Shown here: piece after piece, positions 1-6,768 of the stretch
Numbering within the stretch: the stretch's first letter is position 1
How the letters are laid out: every line of letters starts with the position of its first letter
Origin: JTS-RE9 sp964649195
GTDB taxonomy: Bacteria > Planctomycetota > Phycisphaerae > Phycisphaerales > Phycisphaeraceae
Direction of reading: 5' to 3'
Length of the DNA: 12,041 nt
Assembly: GCA_964649195.1 (NCBI GenBank)
Contig: CAZYPK010000159.1
Location: 1 to 12,041 of the forward strand
Notes under the pieces: model-generated
Seen by the model: only the letters and a program-made list of their open reading frames with translations
Told to the model about the DNA's origin: nothing
The model's database searches: none
Translations under genes and position numbers: made by a program

Positions 1-3
1 CAG

Positions 4-80
4 GCTTTGAATCCTCTGTTCATCGGGCACGCTTTGGCCCGCGCCCTTCCGGGCGGGGCTTATCCGAAACTCAGGTTGAA
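4..80 (+). repeat. GC-rich dispersed repeat, copy R1
   Basis: The core GCCCTTCCGGGCGGGGCTTA followed by CCGAAACTCAGGTTGA recurs at 11417-11510 (same strand, with the upstream TTTG..TCCT.TGTTCAT..CACGCTTTGG also shared), at 9590-9630 (partial), and reversed at 9251-9302 and 11304-11348. The core can fold as CGCCC-TTCC-GGGCG. It reads through as an ORF but the reading frame is not conserved between copies, so I treat it as a non-coding repeat. Confidence 0.75.
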
Positions 81-170
81 AGGGTCGGAGGCGCGCCCTC
101 CGTCAAAACGGTTGAACCTTTTCACGCGCTGCGCCGCTTCAGTGGTGACTCATTCCAAGGAGCAGCGCCG

Positions 171-902
171 ATGCAGACTTTTACGCGCGGATGTCAAGCC
201 CTGTTGCTGGCACTGATGATGTTCACCATGCAAGGATGCTTCACGCCGGCGCATGTCGCGGGCATCGAATATGCCGACTCGCTTCGACGGGAGTTTGCCG
301 CCTGCAATACGCCGCCGTCGCTGGGCCTCTGGGGGCTGCGTCTCATGTCTGTTCCACTGGCGCCTGCCAAAGGCGCGTGGTCCGGCGTCGCGCAGCGCGA
401 GGGCGCGCTCTTCGATGAATACCAATTCGCTTCGATCCTCGCCAGTGAAGACAAACGCCGCTGTCTTCGCGTGCTGCTCCCCGTCATCGCCGAGGGGGAA
501 GGATCGCACCCGGCCATTCTCGAAGAGTTTGAAGGTGAGCCGCGCGGCGTCAGGGATGCGTGGCTGCACATCGGCATCTCGAAGCATCCGGGCGCAGGAG
601 GCGAATCACCTTTCAAAGTCCTGCGGGAAGAGGAGATGACTGCCGACGCCGTCGAAATATCACTCGCCCTCGAATCCAGGGAAGTCGCCTGGACCCGAGG
701 CCCGACGACGGATCGCATCATCCACCACAAAGCCTTTGAAGATCGGCTTCACTGGCGGCGGCGCAGCGGCGGCGAGGTGATCCTGCGCGTGGTCACCATT
801 CCCGTGGCACTGGCCGGTGATGCGGCGCTTGCGGCGGGCGTGGTCGTTGTCGCTCCTTTTTTGCTCGTGGACCAGATGATTCAAAGCTTGAAAAAAGATT
901 GA
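171..902 (+). CDS. putative lipoprotein of unknown function
   Basis: The 243-residue product begins with a short basic stretch, a hydrophobic segment (about residues 9-20) and a lipobox-like M-Q-G-C with Cys23, so it is probably exported and lipid-anchored. A second hydrophobic stretch, about residues 207-232, lies near the C terminus just before a short basic tail. The middle is mixed and charged, with no motif I recognise. The ATG start is supported by AAGGAG at 157-162 with an 8-nt spacer. The gene converges with the membrane-protein gene on the other strand, with only 21 bases between the stop codons. It may be a distant relative of small YceK-type lipoproteins, which also carry a late hydrophobic segment, but this is a weak guess. 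The gene call is good; the function is unknown. Confidence 0.8.
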   Translation: MQTFTRGCQALLLALMMFTMQGCFTPAHVAGIEYADSLRREFAACNTPPSLGLWGLRLMSVPLAPAKGAWSGVAQREGALFDEYQFASILASEDKRRCLRVLLPVIAEGEGSHPAILEEFEGEPRGVRDAWLHIGISKHPGAGGESPFKVLREEEMTADAVEISLALESREVAWTRGPTTDRIIHHKAFEDRLHWRRRSGGEVILRVVTIPVALAGDAALAAGVVVVAPFLLVDQMIQSLKKD

Positions 903-923
903 ATCGAATCGGCGGGTTTGGCT

Positions 924-1388
924 TCACCGCCCTCGCAGGTCCATCTCCGCCGGCTCCATCGGGCCGCCGGTGGGCCAGTTGATGAGGTGCGTCATCGAGG
1001 CCACCACCGCCGGCAGAATGAAAGGCATCAGCACGCCGGCCAGGTGGGTGACGATGATGGTGAACATGGCGATCGTTTCGCAGATCGCCAGGAGGATGAG
1101 GTTGCCCGTCACATATCCCTGCGGGGTGACGGCATTCATCACCCAGTGCTTTTTGTAGGTTTGCAGGCGGATGAAGTAGCCCGCCGGCAGCAGCGTCGCC
1201 GCCATGCCGATGGAGATGTAATGGAGCAGGCTGATCAGCGCGGGATCGGTCGCCGGCGCGGCCGGCGCGGCGGGCGCCATGCCGATGATGAGAATCCCAA
1301 AGAGCAGAAACGGCCCCAGCAGCAGGGCGGTCCAGATGATGCGCAGGCGGGTGAGGGTGACCGGCTTGTTGTCAAGGTTTGGCTTCAT
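924..1388 (-). CDS. four-helix membrane protein of unknown function
   Basis: From the chosen ATG the product has 154 residues with four hydrophobic segments, roughly residues 15-35, 52-72, 88-110 and 112-132. The second and third are separated by a short polar loop (IRLQTYKKH). The loop after helix 1 is alanine/proline-rich. I chose the start at 1388 because AAGGG lies about ten bases upstream and it begins 8 bases after the coaX stop codon; an in-frame ATG at 1406 would overlap coaX. The tight spacing suggests co-transcription with coaX. I cannot name the family with confidence, and no catalytic motif is visible. Confidence 0.78.
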   Translation of the reverse strand: MKPNLDNKPVTLTRLRIIWTALLLGPFLLFGILIIGMAPAAPAAPATDPALISLLHYISIGMAATLLPAGYFIRLQTYKKHWVMNAVTPQGYVTGNLILLAICETIAMFTIIVTHLAGVLMPFILPAVVASMTHLINWPTGGPMEPAEMDLRGR

Positions 1389-1395
1389 GGATCGA

Positions 1396-2163
1396 TTACC
1401 CTTCATTGGCTTTCCTGAGCGCGACCAACATGCCAAAGAGCGTCAGGTGCGGGGCGATGCGGTCGATCAGTTCGTCGCCTTCGAAGAGCATCGGGGCGTC
1501 GCCGCCGGTGGCGATGATCATGGGGTAGGCGCCTGCGGTTTCGGCGAACTGTTCGATCAGTTCCTTGACCATGCCGCGCAGGCCGTGGTACATGCCGCTG
1601 CGCATGGCTTCGATGGTGTTGTGGCCGATGGCTTCGAGGGGCTTGGCGACGGTGGTTTCGGGGAGCTGGGCGGTGTATTCGTGCAGGGCGTTGAGCATCA
1701 TGGCGGCGCCGGGGGCGATCGCGCCGCCGTGGAAGGTGCCTGCGCCATCGACGAAATCGACGGTGATGGCGGTGCCCGCATCGACGATGACGCAGGCCTG
1801 TTGAAGCACATCGAAAGCGCCTGCCGCGTTGAGCAGGCGGTCCTCGCCGACCATCGCTTCGGGGTCGAGCTGTCTGCCGATGGGCGCTTCGATGTCGCGT
1901 TCGACGCGCAGGAATCGCTGCGGGCTCAGCTCGGTGGCGATGTAATTTTCGATCCGCTCCGCGAGGGCGGGGTTGACTGCGGCGAGCATCACGACGGGTT
2001 CCTCCCGCTTGAGGATGTTTTCGTAGGCTTCGCGGATTTTGTCGGTGATGCTGCCGTACCTGGCGTTGTCGAGTGCGACATCCTCATCGAGGCTGCCGCG
2101 GGTGAAGGCGCCGATGCGGGTTCGGGTGTTGCCGACGGAGATGGCCAGAAGGTTCAGGGGCAT
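1396..2163 (-). CDS. coaX: type III pantothenate kinase (CoaX)
   Basis: CoaX phosphorylates pantothenate with ATP, the first step of coenzyme A synthesis, in the cytoplasm. The 255-residue length is typical. Visible family motifs are the phosphate-binding GNTRTRIG (residues 11-18), GEDR (106-109, with the Asp that acts as catalytic base in studied CoaX enzymes), VDAGTAITVD (127-136), GGAIAPG (146-152), NTIEAMRSG (182-190) and ATGGDA (218-223). The residue normally Asp in the first motif (D-x-G-N-T) is Ser9 here. I chose the ATG at 2163 because the longer reading frame upstream only adds repeat-derived Pro/Ala/Leu residues. No clear ribosome binding site is visible. It lies downstream of nadA on the same strand and ends 8 bases before a membrane-protein gene, so the three may be co-transcribed, although 166 bases of repeats separate nadA and coaX. 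Confidence 0.92.
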   Translation of the reverse strand: MPLNLLAISVGNTRTRIGAFTRGSLDEDVALDNARYGSITDKIREAYENILKREEPVVMLAAVNPALAERIENYIATELSPQRFLRVERDIEAPIGRQLDPEAMVGEDRLLNAAGAFDVLQQACVIVDAGTAITVDFVDGAGTFHGGAIAPGAAMMLNALHEYTAQLPETTVAKPLEAIGHNTIEAMRSGMYHGLRGMVKELIEQFAETAGAYPMIIATGGDAPMLFEGDELIDRIAPHLTLFGMLVALRKANEG

Positions 2164-2220
2164 GGGGATGCGCTCGTGCGTTTTGAATCGGTGAGGGGAA
2201 AGGATAGCAGGGGGAGCGGG

Positions 2221-2256
2221 AGGAGCAGGAAGAGCAGGAAGAGCAGGAAGAGCAGG
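2221..2256. repeat. four tandem copies of a 9-nt repeat upstream of coaX
   Basis: Four consecutive units of A(A/G)GAGCAGG (2221-2229, 2230-2238, 2239-2247, 2248-2256), flanked by degenerate units. Because the unit is a multiple of three it keeps the reading frame open and creates a false N-terminal extension of coaX rich in PAL/PA residues. It sits 58 bases upstream of the coaX start. Confidence 0.85.
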
Positions 2257-2266
2257 GAGAACCGGG

Positions 2267-2297
2267 GGTGGCTGGGGCTGAGTCCGCGAAGCCCCGG
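2267..2297 (+). repeat. 31-nt hairpin repeat, copy A
   Basis: This 31-nt sequence, with GGGGCT pairing with AGCCCC around a short loop, is repeated exactly but inverted at 9532-9562, and with small changes at 9448-9476. It lies between nadA and coaX, after the nadA stop in the transcription direction, where a hairpin could affect transcript stability or termination. No run of T follows it, so it is not a classical terminator. Confidence 0.8.
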
Positions 2298-2329
2298 CTC
2301 CTCTTGCCACAAAAGATGGGCGCACCCGT

Positions 2330-3748
2330 TCAATCCGATGTGGCATGCACCGGCCTGGTCGTCATTTTTCCACCACCAGCCAATGCCAACATTCGGTCGA
2401 GGGCGACCTGCGACCAGTGCTTGACCTCCGGCTTCACCGTGATCTGATTCACGACTTTTCCTCCCCCGGAAGGCGAGAGATTGTCCAGCACCCAGAGCAG
2501 GTGCGGCAGATCGATGCGGTACATGGTCGTACACAGGCACTGGCAATCGGAAAGGATGCGGACGGTGACGCCGCGTTTGGCCGCCGACTGCGCCAGGCGG
2601 TTGACCATGTGGACCTCGGTGCCGATGGCCCAGCGCGAACCGGGGGCGGCGGCGTCGATGGTCTTGATGATGCCTTCGGTGGAGCCGGTCATGTCCGCCT
2701 TGAGCACGACTTCGTGGGCGCATTCGGGATGCACGATCACCGTCACATCAGGCCACGCGGCCTTGATCTGATCGACATGCTCAGGCCGGAAGAGTTTGTG
2801 TACCGAGCAGTGGCCCTTCCAGAGGATGAAGGTGGCCCGCTCGATATCGGCGGCATCGAGGCCGCCCATGCCTGCCGCATCGCGCGGGTCCCACAGGGCC
2901 ATGTCGGCGTGAATGTCGAAGCCCATCGAAGCGGCGGTGTTGCGGCCAAGATGCTGATCGGGCAGGAAGAGAATCTTGATGGTTTCATCATCGCGCCGAG
3001 GTTGCGTGCCGCCGTTGAGCGCCCAGTCGAGCACGGTCGCGCAGTTGGAACTGGTGCAGACCGCCCCGCCATGCTCGCCGCAGAAGGCCTTGATCGCGGC
3101 GGAACTGTTCATGTAGCAGATGGGAATGATGCGGATAGCAGGCACGGAGGCACGAAGGCACGGAGGCACGGAGGGGGGAGAGGGGGAGGAAGGCACAAAG
3201 GCACTGAGGCACGAAGGCACGGAGGGTGCGGATGCAGGGAAAGCTTCCGAAGGTTTTTCCCCTTCGTGCCTTCGTGCCTCCGTGCCTTCGTGCCTTCCCT
3301 CTTCCCCCCCTTCGTGCCTCCGTGCCTCCGTGCCTTCGTGCCTTCCTCCTTCATCCCTTCCCCCCAGCACCTCATGAATCTCTTCCCACGCCTGGATCGT
3401 GTCGTGATGCGTGGCCATGTCCGCCATCGAGCAGCCGGCGCCAAGGTCGGGCAGGATCACGCTCACACCTTCCGGTGCAAGGATGTCCGCACTCTCGGCC
3501 ATGAAGTGAACACCGCAGAACACCACATATTTCGCGCCGGATTTTTTCACCGCATCGGCGGCAAGCTGGCTCAGCCTGTAGCTGTCGCCGGTGAAGTCGG
3601 CAAAGCGGATCACCTCATCCTGCTGGTAGTGGTGACCGAGGATGATCAGATCCTTGCCCAGTTCGGCCTTGCGGGCGGTGATGGCCGCGGCGAGCTGGTC
3701 GTCGGTCATGGCGGTGTATCGCGGGGGTAGCGGCGGTTGCCAGAGCAT
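2330..3748 (-). CDS. nadA: quinolinate synthase NadA with an in-frame repeat insertion
   Basis: NadA condenses iminoaspartate with dihydroxyacetone phosphate to quinolinate in NAD synthesis, using a [4Fe-4S] cluster. Family motifs are clear: ILGHHYQQDEV (36-46), CGVHFMAESADIL (78-90), AGCSMAD (104-110), YMNSSAAIKAFCG (212-224), WKGHCSVH (310-317), VHPECAHEV (339-347) and TMYRIDLPHLLW (408-419). The likely cluster ligands are Cys106, Cys314 and Cys406. The product has 472 residues, against about 350-370 usually. The excess is residues about 130-205 (rich in EGTEARRH and PSCLRAFVP-like strings), encoded by the octamer palindrome at 3141-3347 and lying between two otherwise adjacent conserved segments. 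The frame stays open through it, and all expected motifs and cluster cysteines lie on either side, so the enzyme may be functional. The ATG at 3748 is preceded by AAGGAGG (3753-3759) with a 4-nt spacer; an upstream in-frame start at 3808 would read through the candidate promoter. Confidence 0.95.
   Translation of the reverse strand: MLWQPPLPPRYTAMTDDQLAAAITARKAELGKDLIILGHHYQQDEVIRFADFTGDSYRLSQLAADAVKKSGAKYVVFCGVHFMAESADILAPEGVSVILPDLGAGCSMADMATHHDTIQAWEEIHEVLGGRDEGGRHEGTEARRHEGGEEGRHEGTEARRHEGEKPSEAFPASAPSVPSCLSAFVPSSPSPPSVPPCLRASVPAIRIIPICYMNSSAAIKAFCGEHGGAVCTSSNCATVLDWALNGGTQPRRDDETIKILFLPDQHLGRNTAASMGFDIHADMALWDPRDAAGMGGLDAADIERATFILWKGHCSVHKLFRPEHVDQIKAAWPDVTVIVHPECAHEVVLKADMTGSTEGIIKTIDAAAPGSRWAIGTEVHMVNRLAQSAAKRGVTVRILSDCQCLCTTMYRIDLPHLLWVLDNLSPSGGGKVVNQITVKPEVKHWSQVALDRMLALAGGGKMTTRPVHATSD
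3141..3347. repeat. octamer-repeat palindrome inserted in nadA
   Basis: The element has four arms, each of four 8-nt units. Two arms read GGCAC(G/A)(G/A)A-type units on the plus strand (3141-3174 and 3192-3225). Two arms read TTCGTGCC/TCCGTGCC, their reverse complement (3260-3299 and 3309-3345). Arm 1 can pair with arm 4 and arm 2 with arm 3, around a central non-repeat stretch (about 3226-3259). Eight nucleotides are not a multiple of three, yet three units make eight codons without stops, so the repeats are open in several frames on both strands. From memory, proline/cysteine/leucine strings of this kind appear as low-complexity parts of predicted proteins in environmental bacteria; I cannot check this here. 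Confidence 0.9.
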
Positions 3749-3752
3749 GGTG

Positions 3753-3770
3753 CCTCCTTGCGGGATTATA
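3753..3770 (-). promoter_or_regulatory. candidate nadA -10 box and ribosome binding site
   Basis: On the minus strand a perfect TATAAT (3765-3770) lies 16 bases before the nadA ATG, followed by AAGGAGG (3753-3759). A transcript starting 6-7 bases after the -10 box would begin right at the ribosome binding site. No good -35 hexamer is seen at the usual distance (CTGCTT at 3788-3793 is weak), so the promoter call is tentative; the ribosome binding site is solid. Confidence 0.45.
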
Positions 3771-3808
3771 GGAAGGAGCGGGGCGGGAAGCAGTCGATGC
3801 ATCGTCAC

Positions 3809-3905
3809 AGCCGCAGCGTCCTCGCTGCGCGTCTTCGTGTCATAGCCGCAGCGTCCTCGCTGCGCGTCTGCATCGTCACAGCCGCAGCGTCCTCGCTGCG
3901 CGTCT
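3809..3905. repeat. three tandem hairpin repeats between nadA and the divergent gene
   Basis: Three copies of a 26-nt core (AGCCGCAGCG TCCT CGCTGCGCGTCT, written in parts) start at 3809, 3844 and 3880, giving periods of 35 and 36 bases. Each core is a perfect stem-loop, CGCAGCG-TCCT-CGCTGCG. The flanks (TCGTCACA, TGTCATA) are partly conserved. They fill the intergenic space of two divergent genes, ending 27 bases before the ATG at 3933. They may be regulatory, an mRNA-end structure, or merely a REP-like repeat. Confidence 0.88.
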
Positions 3906-3932
3906 TCCTTGTTTGTGGCGTAAACTTTTGGG

Positions 3933-4559
3933 ATGGGTGTTGAGATCGATCAACAGGTGGATGCGGGCGGCGGTGGCGGAGCGAAGCCGCAAGCGGCGGG
4001 GTGGCGGCGCGCCTGGCGCGGGCTTCGCATCTTCCTGATCACGCTGTTCGTCTGCTGGCATCTGCTGATGCTCTTCGTGTCGAACACGACGCTGCACACC
4101 GAGCTGACCCGCAAAACCCTGGGCAGGTATGAGCGATACACGAGCATGGATCAGGCGTGGGGGATGTTTTCATCGCCGCTCTTTCGCACGCTGCCGTTCC
4201 CCGCGGTGCGCATCACGTTTTCCGACGGCGGCAGCGAACTGGTGCGGTCGAGCAACGAGCCGGAGGACCTGACCCGTTTCCTGCGCATCGGCGGAGCCCG
4301 GCTGCGCAAGCTCGAACATTCCTTCGTCACGAATCGCTCCAGCCTGCGCGGCGACTACCGCGAGCCGATCCAGCGAAGACTTGCCGAGTCCTACCTCCAT
4401 CGCTGGCGGGCGGCCCATCCTGACGACCCGCGCCGCCCGGTCAAATTGACCCTGATTCGCAGGGATTTCACGATCCCCCAACCAGGCGAAAGCTGGCCGG
4501 CGGAACCGGTGGCCACCGAGAGCGACATCGCCGGTTTTGATCTGGAGGGATCGCGCTGA
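3933..4559 (+). CDS. single-pass membrane protein, partner of the HTTM protein
   Basis: The 208-residue product has a glycine-rich N-terminal tail (residues 11-16), a basic stretch, one transmembrane segment (about 31-50) and a soluble remainder. After the helix comes Q-A-W-G-M-F-S-S-P (residues 74-82), similar in spirit to the W-x-(L/M)-F-x-P motif of small membrane proteins that I recall being encoded beside HTTM proteins (DUF5819-like); this link is tentative. The stop codon overlaps the next gene's ATG by one base (TGATG), which implies translational coupling and a joint role with that protein. The start lacks a good ribosome binding site (only TTTTGGG directly upstream), so initiation could be leaderless or at a later codon. 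The function is unknown. Confidence 0.82.
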   Translation: MGVEIDQQVDAGGGGGAKPQAAGWRRAWRGLRIFLITLFVCWHLLMLFVSNTTLHTELTRKTLGRYERYTSMDQAWGMFSSPLFRTLPFPAVRITFSDGGSELVRSSNEPEDLTRFLRIGGARLRKLEHSFVTNRSSLRGDYREPIQRRLAESYLHRWRAAHPDDPRRPVKLTLIRRDFTIPQPGESWPAEPVATESDIAGFDLEGSR

Positions 4560-6043
4560 TGGAGAACGATCGCGATCCATCTCAGGGTCAACCGCTGGAG
4601 CATCCGCAACTGGCGCAGGAGCCGGCGATGGTGAAGCGGGCGTGGCGGGCGCTGGTTGATTTCTGGATCGCGCCGATCCGGGCCGAGCCGCTGGCGCTGA
4701 TGCGCATCCTCACCGCATTGGGTGTGCTGCTCAGTTCGCTCACCTCCATCGCGCCCAATCTTTCCACCTTCTGGTTCGATGAAGGCATCATCCCGGTTTC
4801 CGCCGGCGACGAAATGATGCGGCTGGGCGACCGGTTCAGCATCCTGCGCGGCGTCACCTCCCATGCCGCCATCATCGCCTGGTTCATCCTCTGGATGATC
4901 TCGCTCGTGATGCTCCTCATCGGCTGGCACACGCGCATCGCCTGCATCATCGCCTACGTGCTGGGACTCTCCTTCAACATCCGCGCCCTCTGGACGCTCA
5001 ACGGCGGCGATGATGTGGCGGTGCAGCTCCTCTTCTATCTCATGCTCAGCCCCTGCGGCGCGGCGTGGTCCATCGACGCCCTGCGAAAGCGATTGAAGAC
5101 CTACCGCGATCCTGAAACAGGCTTTGAAAAACCCGATGCCCGCCCGCCTGCCGACCCCGTGCTGATTCAGCCCTGGGCCGTCCGGCTGATGCAGATTCAA
5201 CTGGTGATCATCTACCTGCTCAACGGCATCAACAAGATGAACCTCGCCCAGACCAACGACTACCTCACCGGCGAGGCGGTTTACTGGGCCCTCAATGACG
5301 CCACGCTCACCCGCTTCGCCTACGACATGCTGCCCGCGCCGATGTGGCTTTGCCGTCTGCTGAGTTGGGGCACGCTGCTGTTTGAGTTCGGCTTTGTGTT
5401 TCTCATCTTTCTGCCACGGGTCCGGCCGCTGCTCCTCTGGGCCGGCGTGCTCTTTCATGCAGGCATCTTCGCCACCATGGAGATCGGCTGGTTCAGCCAG
5501 CTCACGCTCTGCTACTACCCCGTCTTCATCCGCGGCGTCACCGTCGCCTCGATCCCCGCGCTCATGGCCCGCCGGGGTGCGAAGGAAAAATACACCGTCT
5601 GCTTTGACACGTTCTGCCCCGTCTGCCGTCGCTCCAAGTTTGCACTGGAACTGTTCGATGTCGGCAGACGGCTTGCGTACATGGACATCCACGATCGCCA
5701 GGCGATGGAAGCGGCGCTGCCCGATGTGAGCTATACGAGAGCCTTGCGGGAGATGCTGGTGATTTCGCCCGGCGGAAAAGTCACCGGCGGCTTCGATGCC
5801 TTCCGCACCGTCATGCGCGTGCTGCCGGCGTTCTGGCCGCTGCTGCCGTTGGTCTATCTGCCCGGCGCGGCGTGGATCGGCAGACGAATCTACAAAGCCG
5901 TCGCCCGCAACCGATACAAACTCGTCAAGTGCGAGCAAGGCGTATGCAACCTGCACCTGATGGCGCTGTCGCGCGAAAATCTGGATGAAGAGGAAATCGC
6001 CAAGGTCGTGCAGGCGGCGCGGGTGAGGAAAGATGCTTTTTGA
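4559..6043 (+). CDS. HTTM-type membrane protein fused to a DCC (DUF393) thiol domain
   Basis: This 494-residue protein has several membrane helices from about residue 45 to 335 (for example 45-62, 103-122, 127-140, 152-165, 206-224, 265-285, 290-306, 315-335). The layout and residues around FWFDEG, LWTLNGGDD and LLNGINKM fit the HTTM (vitamin K-dependent gamma-carboxylase-like) family. The C-terminal part (about 344-455) matches the DCC/DUF393 family: the usual Y-D-G-x-C-x-x-C appears as CFDTFCPVC, with Cys353 and Cys356 as the likely thiol pair, followed by a helix and the MDIHD strand. A second pair, Cys458 and Cys463, follows. GGAGG at 4544-4548 supports the ATG. HTTM proteins are often poorly characterised and no substrate can be named. 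A redox or thiol-transfer role tied to membrane chemistry is an inference from the fusion. Confidence 0.85.
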   Translation: MENDRDPSQGQPLEHPQLAQEPAMVKRAWRALVDFWIAPIRAEPLALMRILTALGVLLSSLTSIAPNLSTFWFDEGIIPVSAGDEMMRLGDRFSILRGVTSHAAIIAWFILWMISLVMLLIGWHTRIACIIAYVLGLSFNIRALWTLNGGDDVAVQLLFYLMLSPCGAAWSIDALRKRLKTYRDPETGFEKPDARPPADPVLIQPWAVRLMQIQLVIIYLLNGINKMNLAQTNDYLTGEAVYWALNDATLTRFAYDMLPAPMWLCRLLSWGTLLFEFGFVFLIFLPRVRPLLLWAGVLFHAGIFATMEIGWFSQLTLCYYPVFIRGVTVASIPALMARRGAKEKYTVCFDTFCPVCRRSKFALELFDVGRRLAYMDIHDRQAMEAALPDVSYTRALREMLVISPGGKVTGGFDAFRTVMRVLPAFWPLLPLVYLPGAAWIGRRIYKAVARNRYKLVKCEQGVCNLHLMALSRENLDEEEIAKVVQAARVRKDAF

Positions 6044-6055
6044 ATACTGGAAGCG

Positions 6056-6301
6056 CTACCGGGCTTCGCCCTTGATGAATTGAAGAAACTTTTCGGCGTC
6101 AATGAAGAGGGCGCGGCACACGGCATCCAGCACGCCAGGCGTAACAGGCAGGTCAAGTTTGGGGATGGGATGCATATGGATGTCCCCATCGCTGCTTTTG
6201 CGAACCAGGACGGCGGCGCCTTGCTTTGTTTTGGCAATGGTGACGCCAACACCCGCAAGGGATTTGATGGCGTCCTCCCAGTTCATGGTGGGAATATCCA
6301 T
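6056..6301 (-). CDS. HicA-like small protein, catalytic histidine absent
   Basis: The 81-residue product fits the HicA toxin layout: an N-terminal helix (NWEDAIKSLAGVGV), three strands (TIAKTKQ, AAVLVRKSSDG, DIHMHPIP) and a C-terminal helix pattern (PKLDLPVTPGVLDAVCRAL...FLQFI) that parallels the P-x-H-x-x-L-x-x-G-x-L-x-x-I segment of HicA. HicA toxins are small RNases that cleave mRNA. Their usual G-S-H motif is replaced here by G-A-A after KQ, so the conserved catalytic His is missing. It lies 43 bases downstream of a HicB-like gene on the same strand, which supports the family guess. Two starts are possible (6301, or 6286 before NWED); neither has a strong ribosome binding site. The stop is 12 bases from the convergent HTTM gene. 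Confidence 0.65.
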   Translation of the reverse strand: MDIPTMNWEDAIKSLAGVGVTIAKTKQGAAVLVRKSSDGDIHMHPIPKLDLPVTPGVLDAVCRALFIDAEKFLQFIKGEAR

Positions 6302-6344
6302 CCGGGCATCTTAGCGGAACGGCATCCCGGCGGCATGGCGGTGA

Positions 6345-6695
6345 TCACGCCGCCTTTGACAAACTCTTGATATGCAATCCGTTTGTCTTGGGTGCGTGAA
6401 GAATGGCGGCCAGCGCCTGGGCCACTTCCGGACGCAGGTGAATCTCGCCCATCTCATCGAATACGGTCATTTCAACGAAACCTTTGACTTCGTCTCGTTT
6501 AAGCAAATGAAACGGCTTTTGTCCCAGGTCGATGGCGATTTCGTAGTGCGCGTCGATCAAACGTGAAAACTCGCTCAGCAAATCGCCGACCGTTTTCCCC
6601 GCCGCAACGATGTCAAGTTCAATCAAACGGGCTTCAAGAATTCCCTGGGGCAATGTTTCAATGATGGTGTGCAGGCTGAAGTTGTGATGTTTCAT
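6345..6695 (-). CDS. HicB-like protein (putative antitoxin)
   Basis: From the ATG at 6695, preceded by AAGGAG with a 9-nt spacer, the product has 116 residues. The stretch FSLHTIIETLPQGILEARLIELDIVAAGKTVGDLLSEF, about residues 5-43, follows the HicB pattern of two strands, an L/E-x-D turn, G-K-T and a long helix. The C-terminal part (about 65-116: VEMTVFDEMGEIHLRPEVAQALAAILHA) may hold a second domain; I do not see a clear ribbon-helix-helix or helix-turn-helix. If it is an antitoxin it would bind the downstream HicA-like protein and repress its own promoter. An older in-frame start at 6737 would overlap the candidate promoter and is less likely. Moderate confidence in family, good confidence in the gene. 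Confidence 0.65.
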   Translation of the reverse strand: MKHHNFSLHTIIETLPQGILEARLIELDIVAAGKTVGDLLSEFSRLIDAHYEIAIDLGQKPFHLLKRDEVKGFVEMTVFDEMGEIHLRPEVAQALAAILHAPKTNGLHIKSLSKAA

Positions 6696-6739
6696 GTTCT
6701 GCCACTCCTTGCGAAACACATGCGCCAAACGCGCCATTC

Positions 6740-6768
6740 AGCATAGCAATCAAAATTGTCAACGGCAA
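6740..6768 (-). promoter_or_regulatory. candidate promoter of the HicBA-like unit
   Basis: On the minus strand TTGCCG (6763-6768) is followed after 17 bases by TATGCT (6740-6745), preceded by TGC as an extended -10. A consensus TTGACA also occurs at 6757-6762 but is only 11 bases from the -10. The predicted leader to the ATG at 6695 would be about 38 bases. Sequence match only. Confidence 0.4.

Noticed and set aside
2164..2346. N-terminal extension of CoaX
   Set aside because: It consists of the hairpin repeat and the 9-nt tandem repeat; the CoaX fold starts right at the ATG at 2163.
1279..2424. Long plus-strand open frame opposite coaX
   Set aside because: It is antisense to coaX and crosses the intergenic tandem repeats; no protein motif is seen.
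3141..3347. Possible CRISPR array
   Set aside because: The units are 8 bases long without unique spacers, and half are inverted; this is not a CRISPR layout.
2345..3730. Long plus-strand open frame opposite nadA
   Set aside because: It is antisense to a well-supported nadA, its product has no recognisable motif, and GC-rich codon bias readily leaves the opposite frame open.
4391..5956. Long minus-strand open frame opposite the HTTM gene
   Set aside because: The product is low in hydrophobic order and rich in His/Gln/Arg, as expected for an antisense shadow; the plus strand encodes clear membrane helices and a DCC motif.
6757..6762. TTGACA as the -35 box of the HicBA-like unit
   Set aside because: The only good -10 is 11 bases away; TTGCCG at 6763-6768 gives the normal 17-base spacing.
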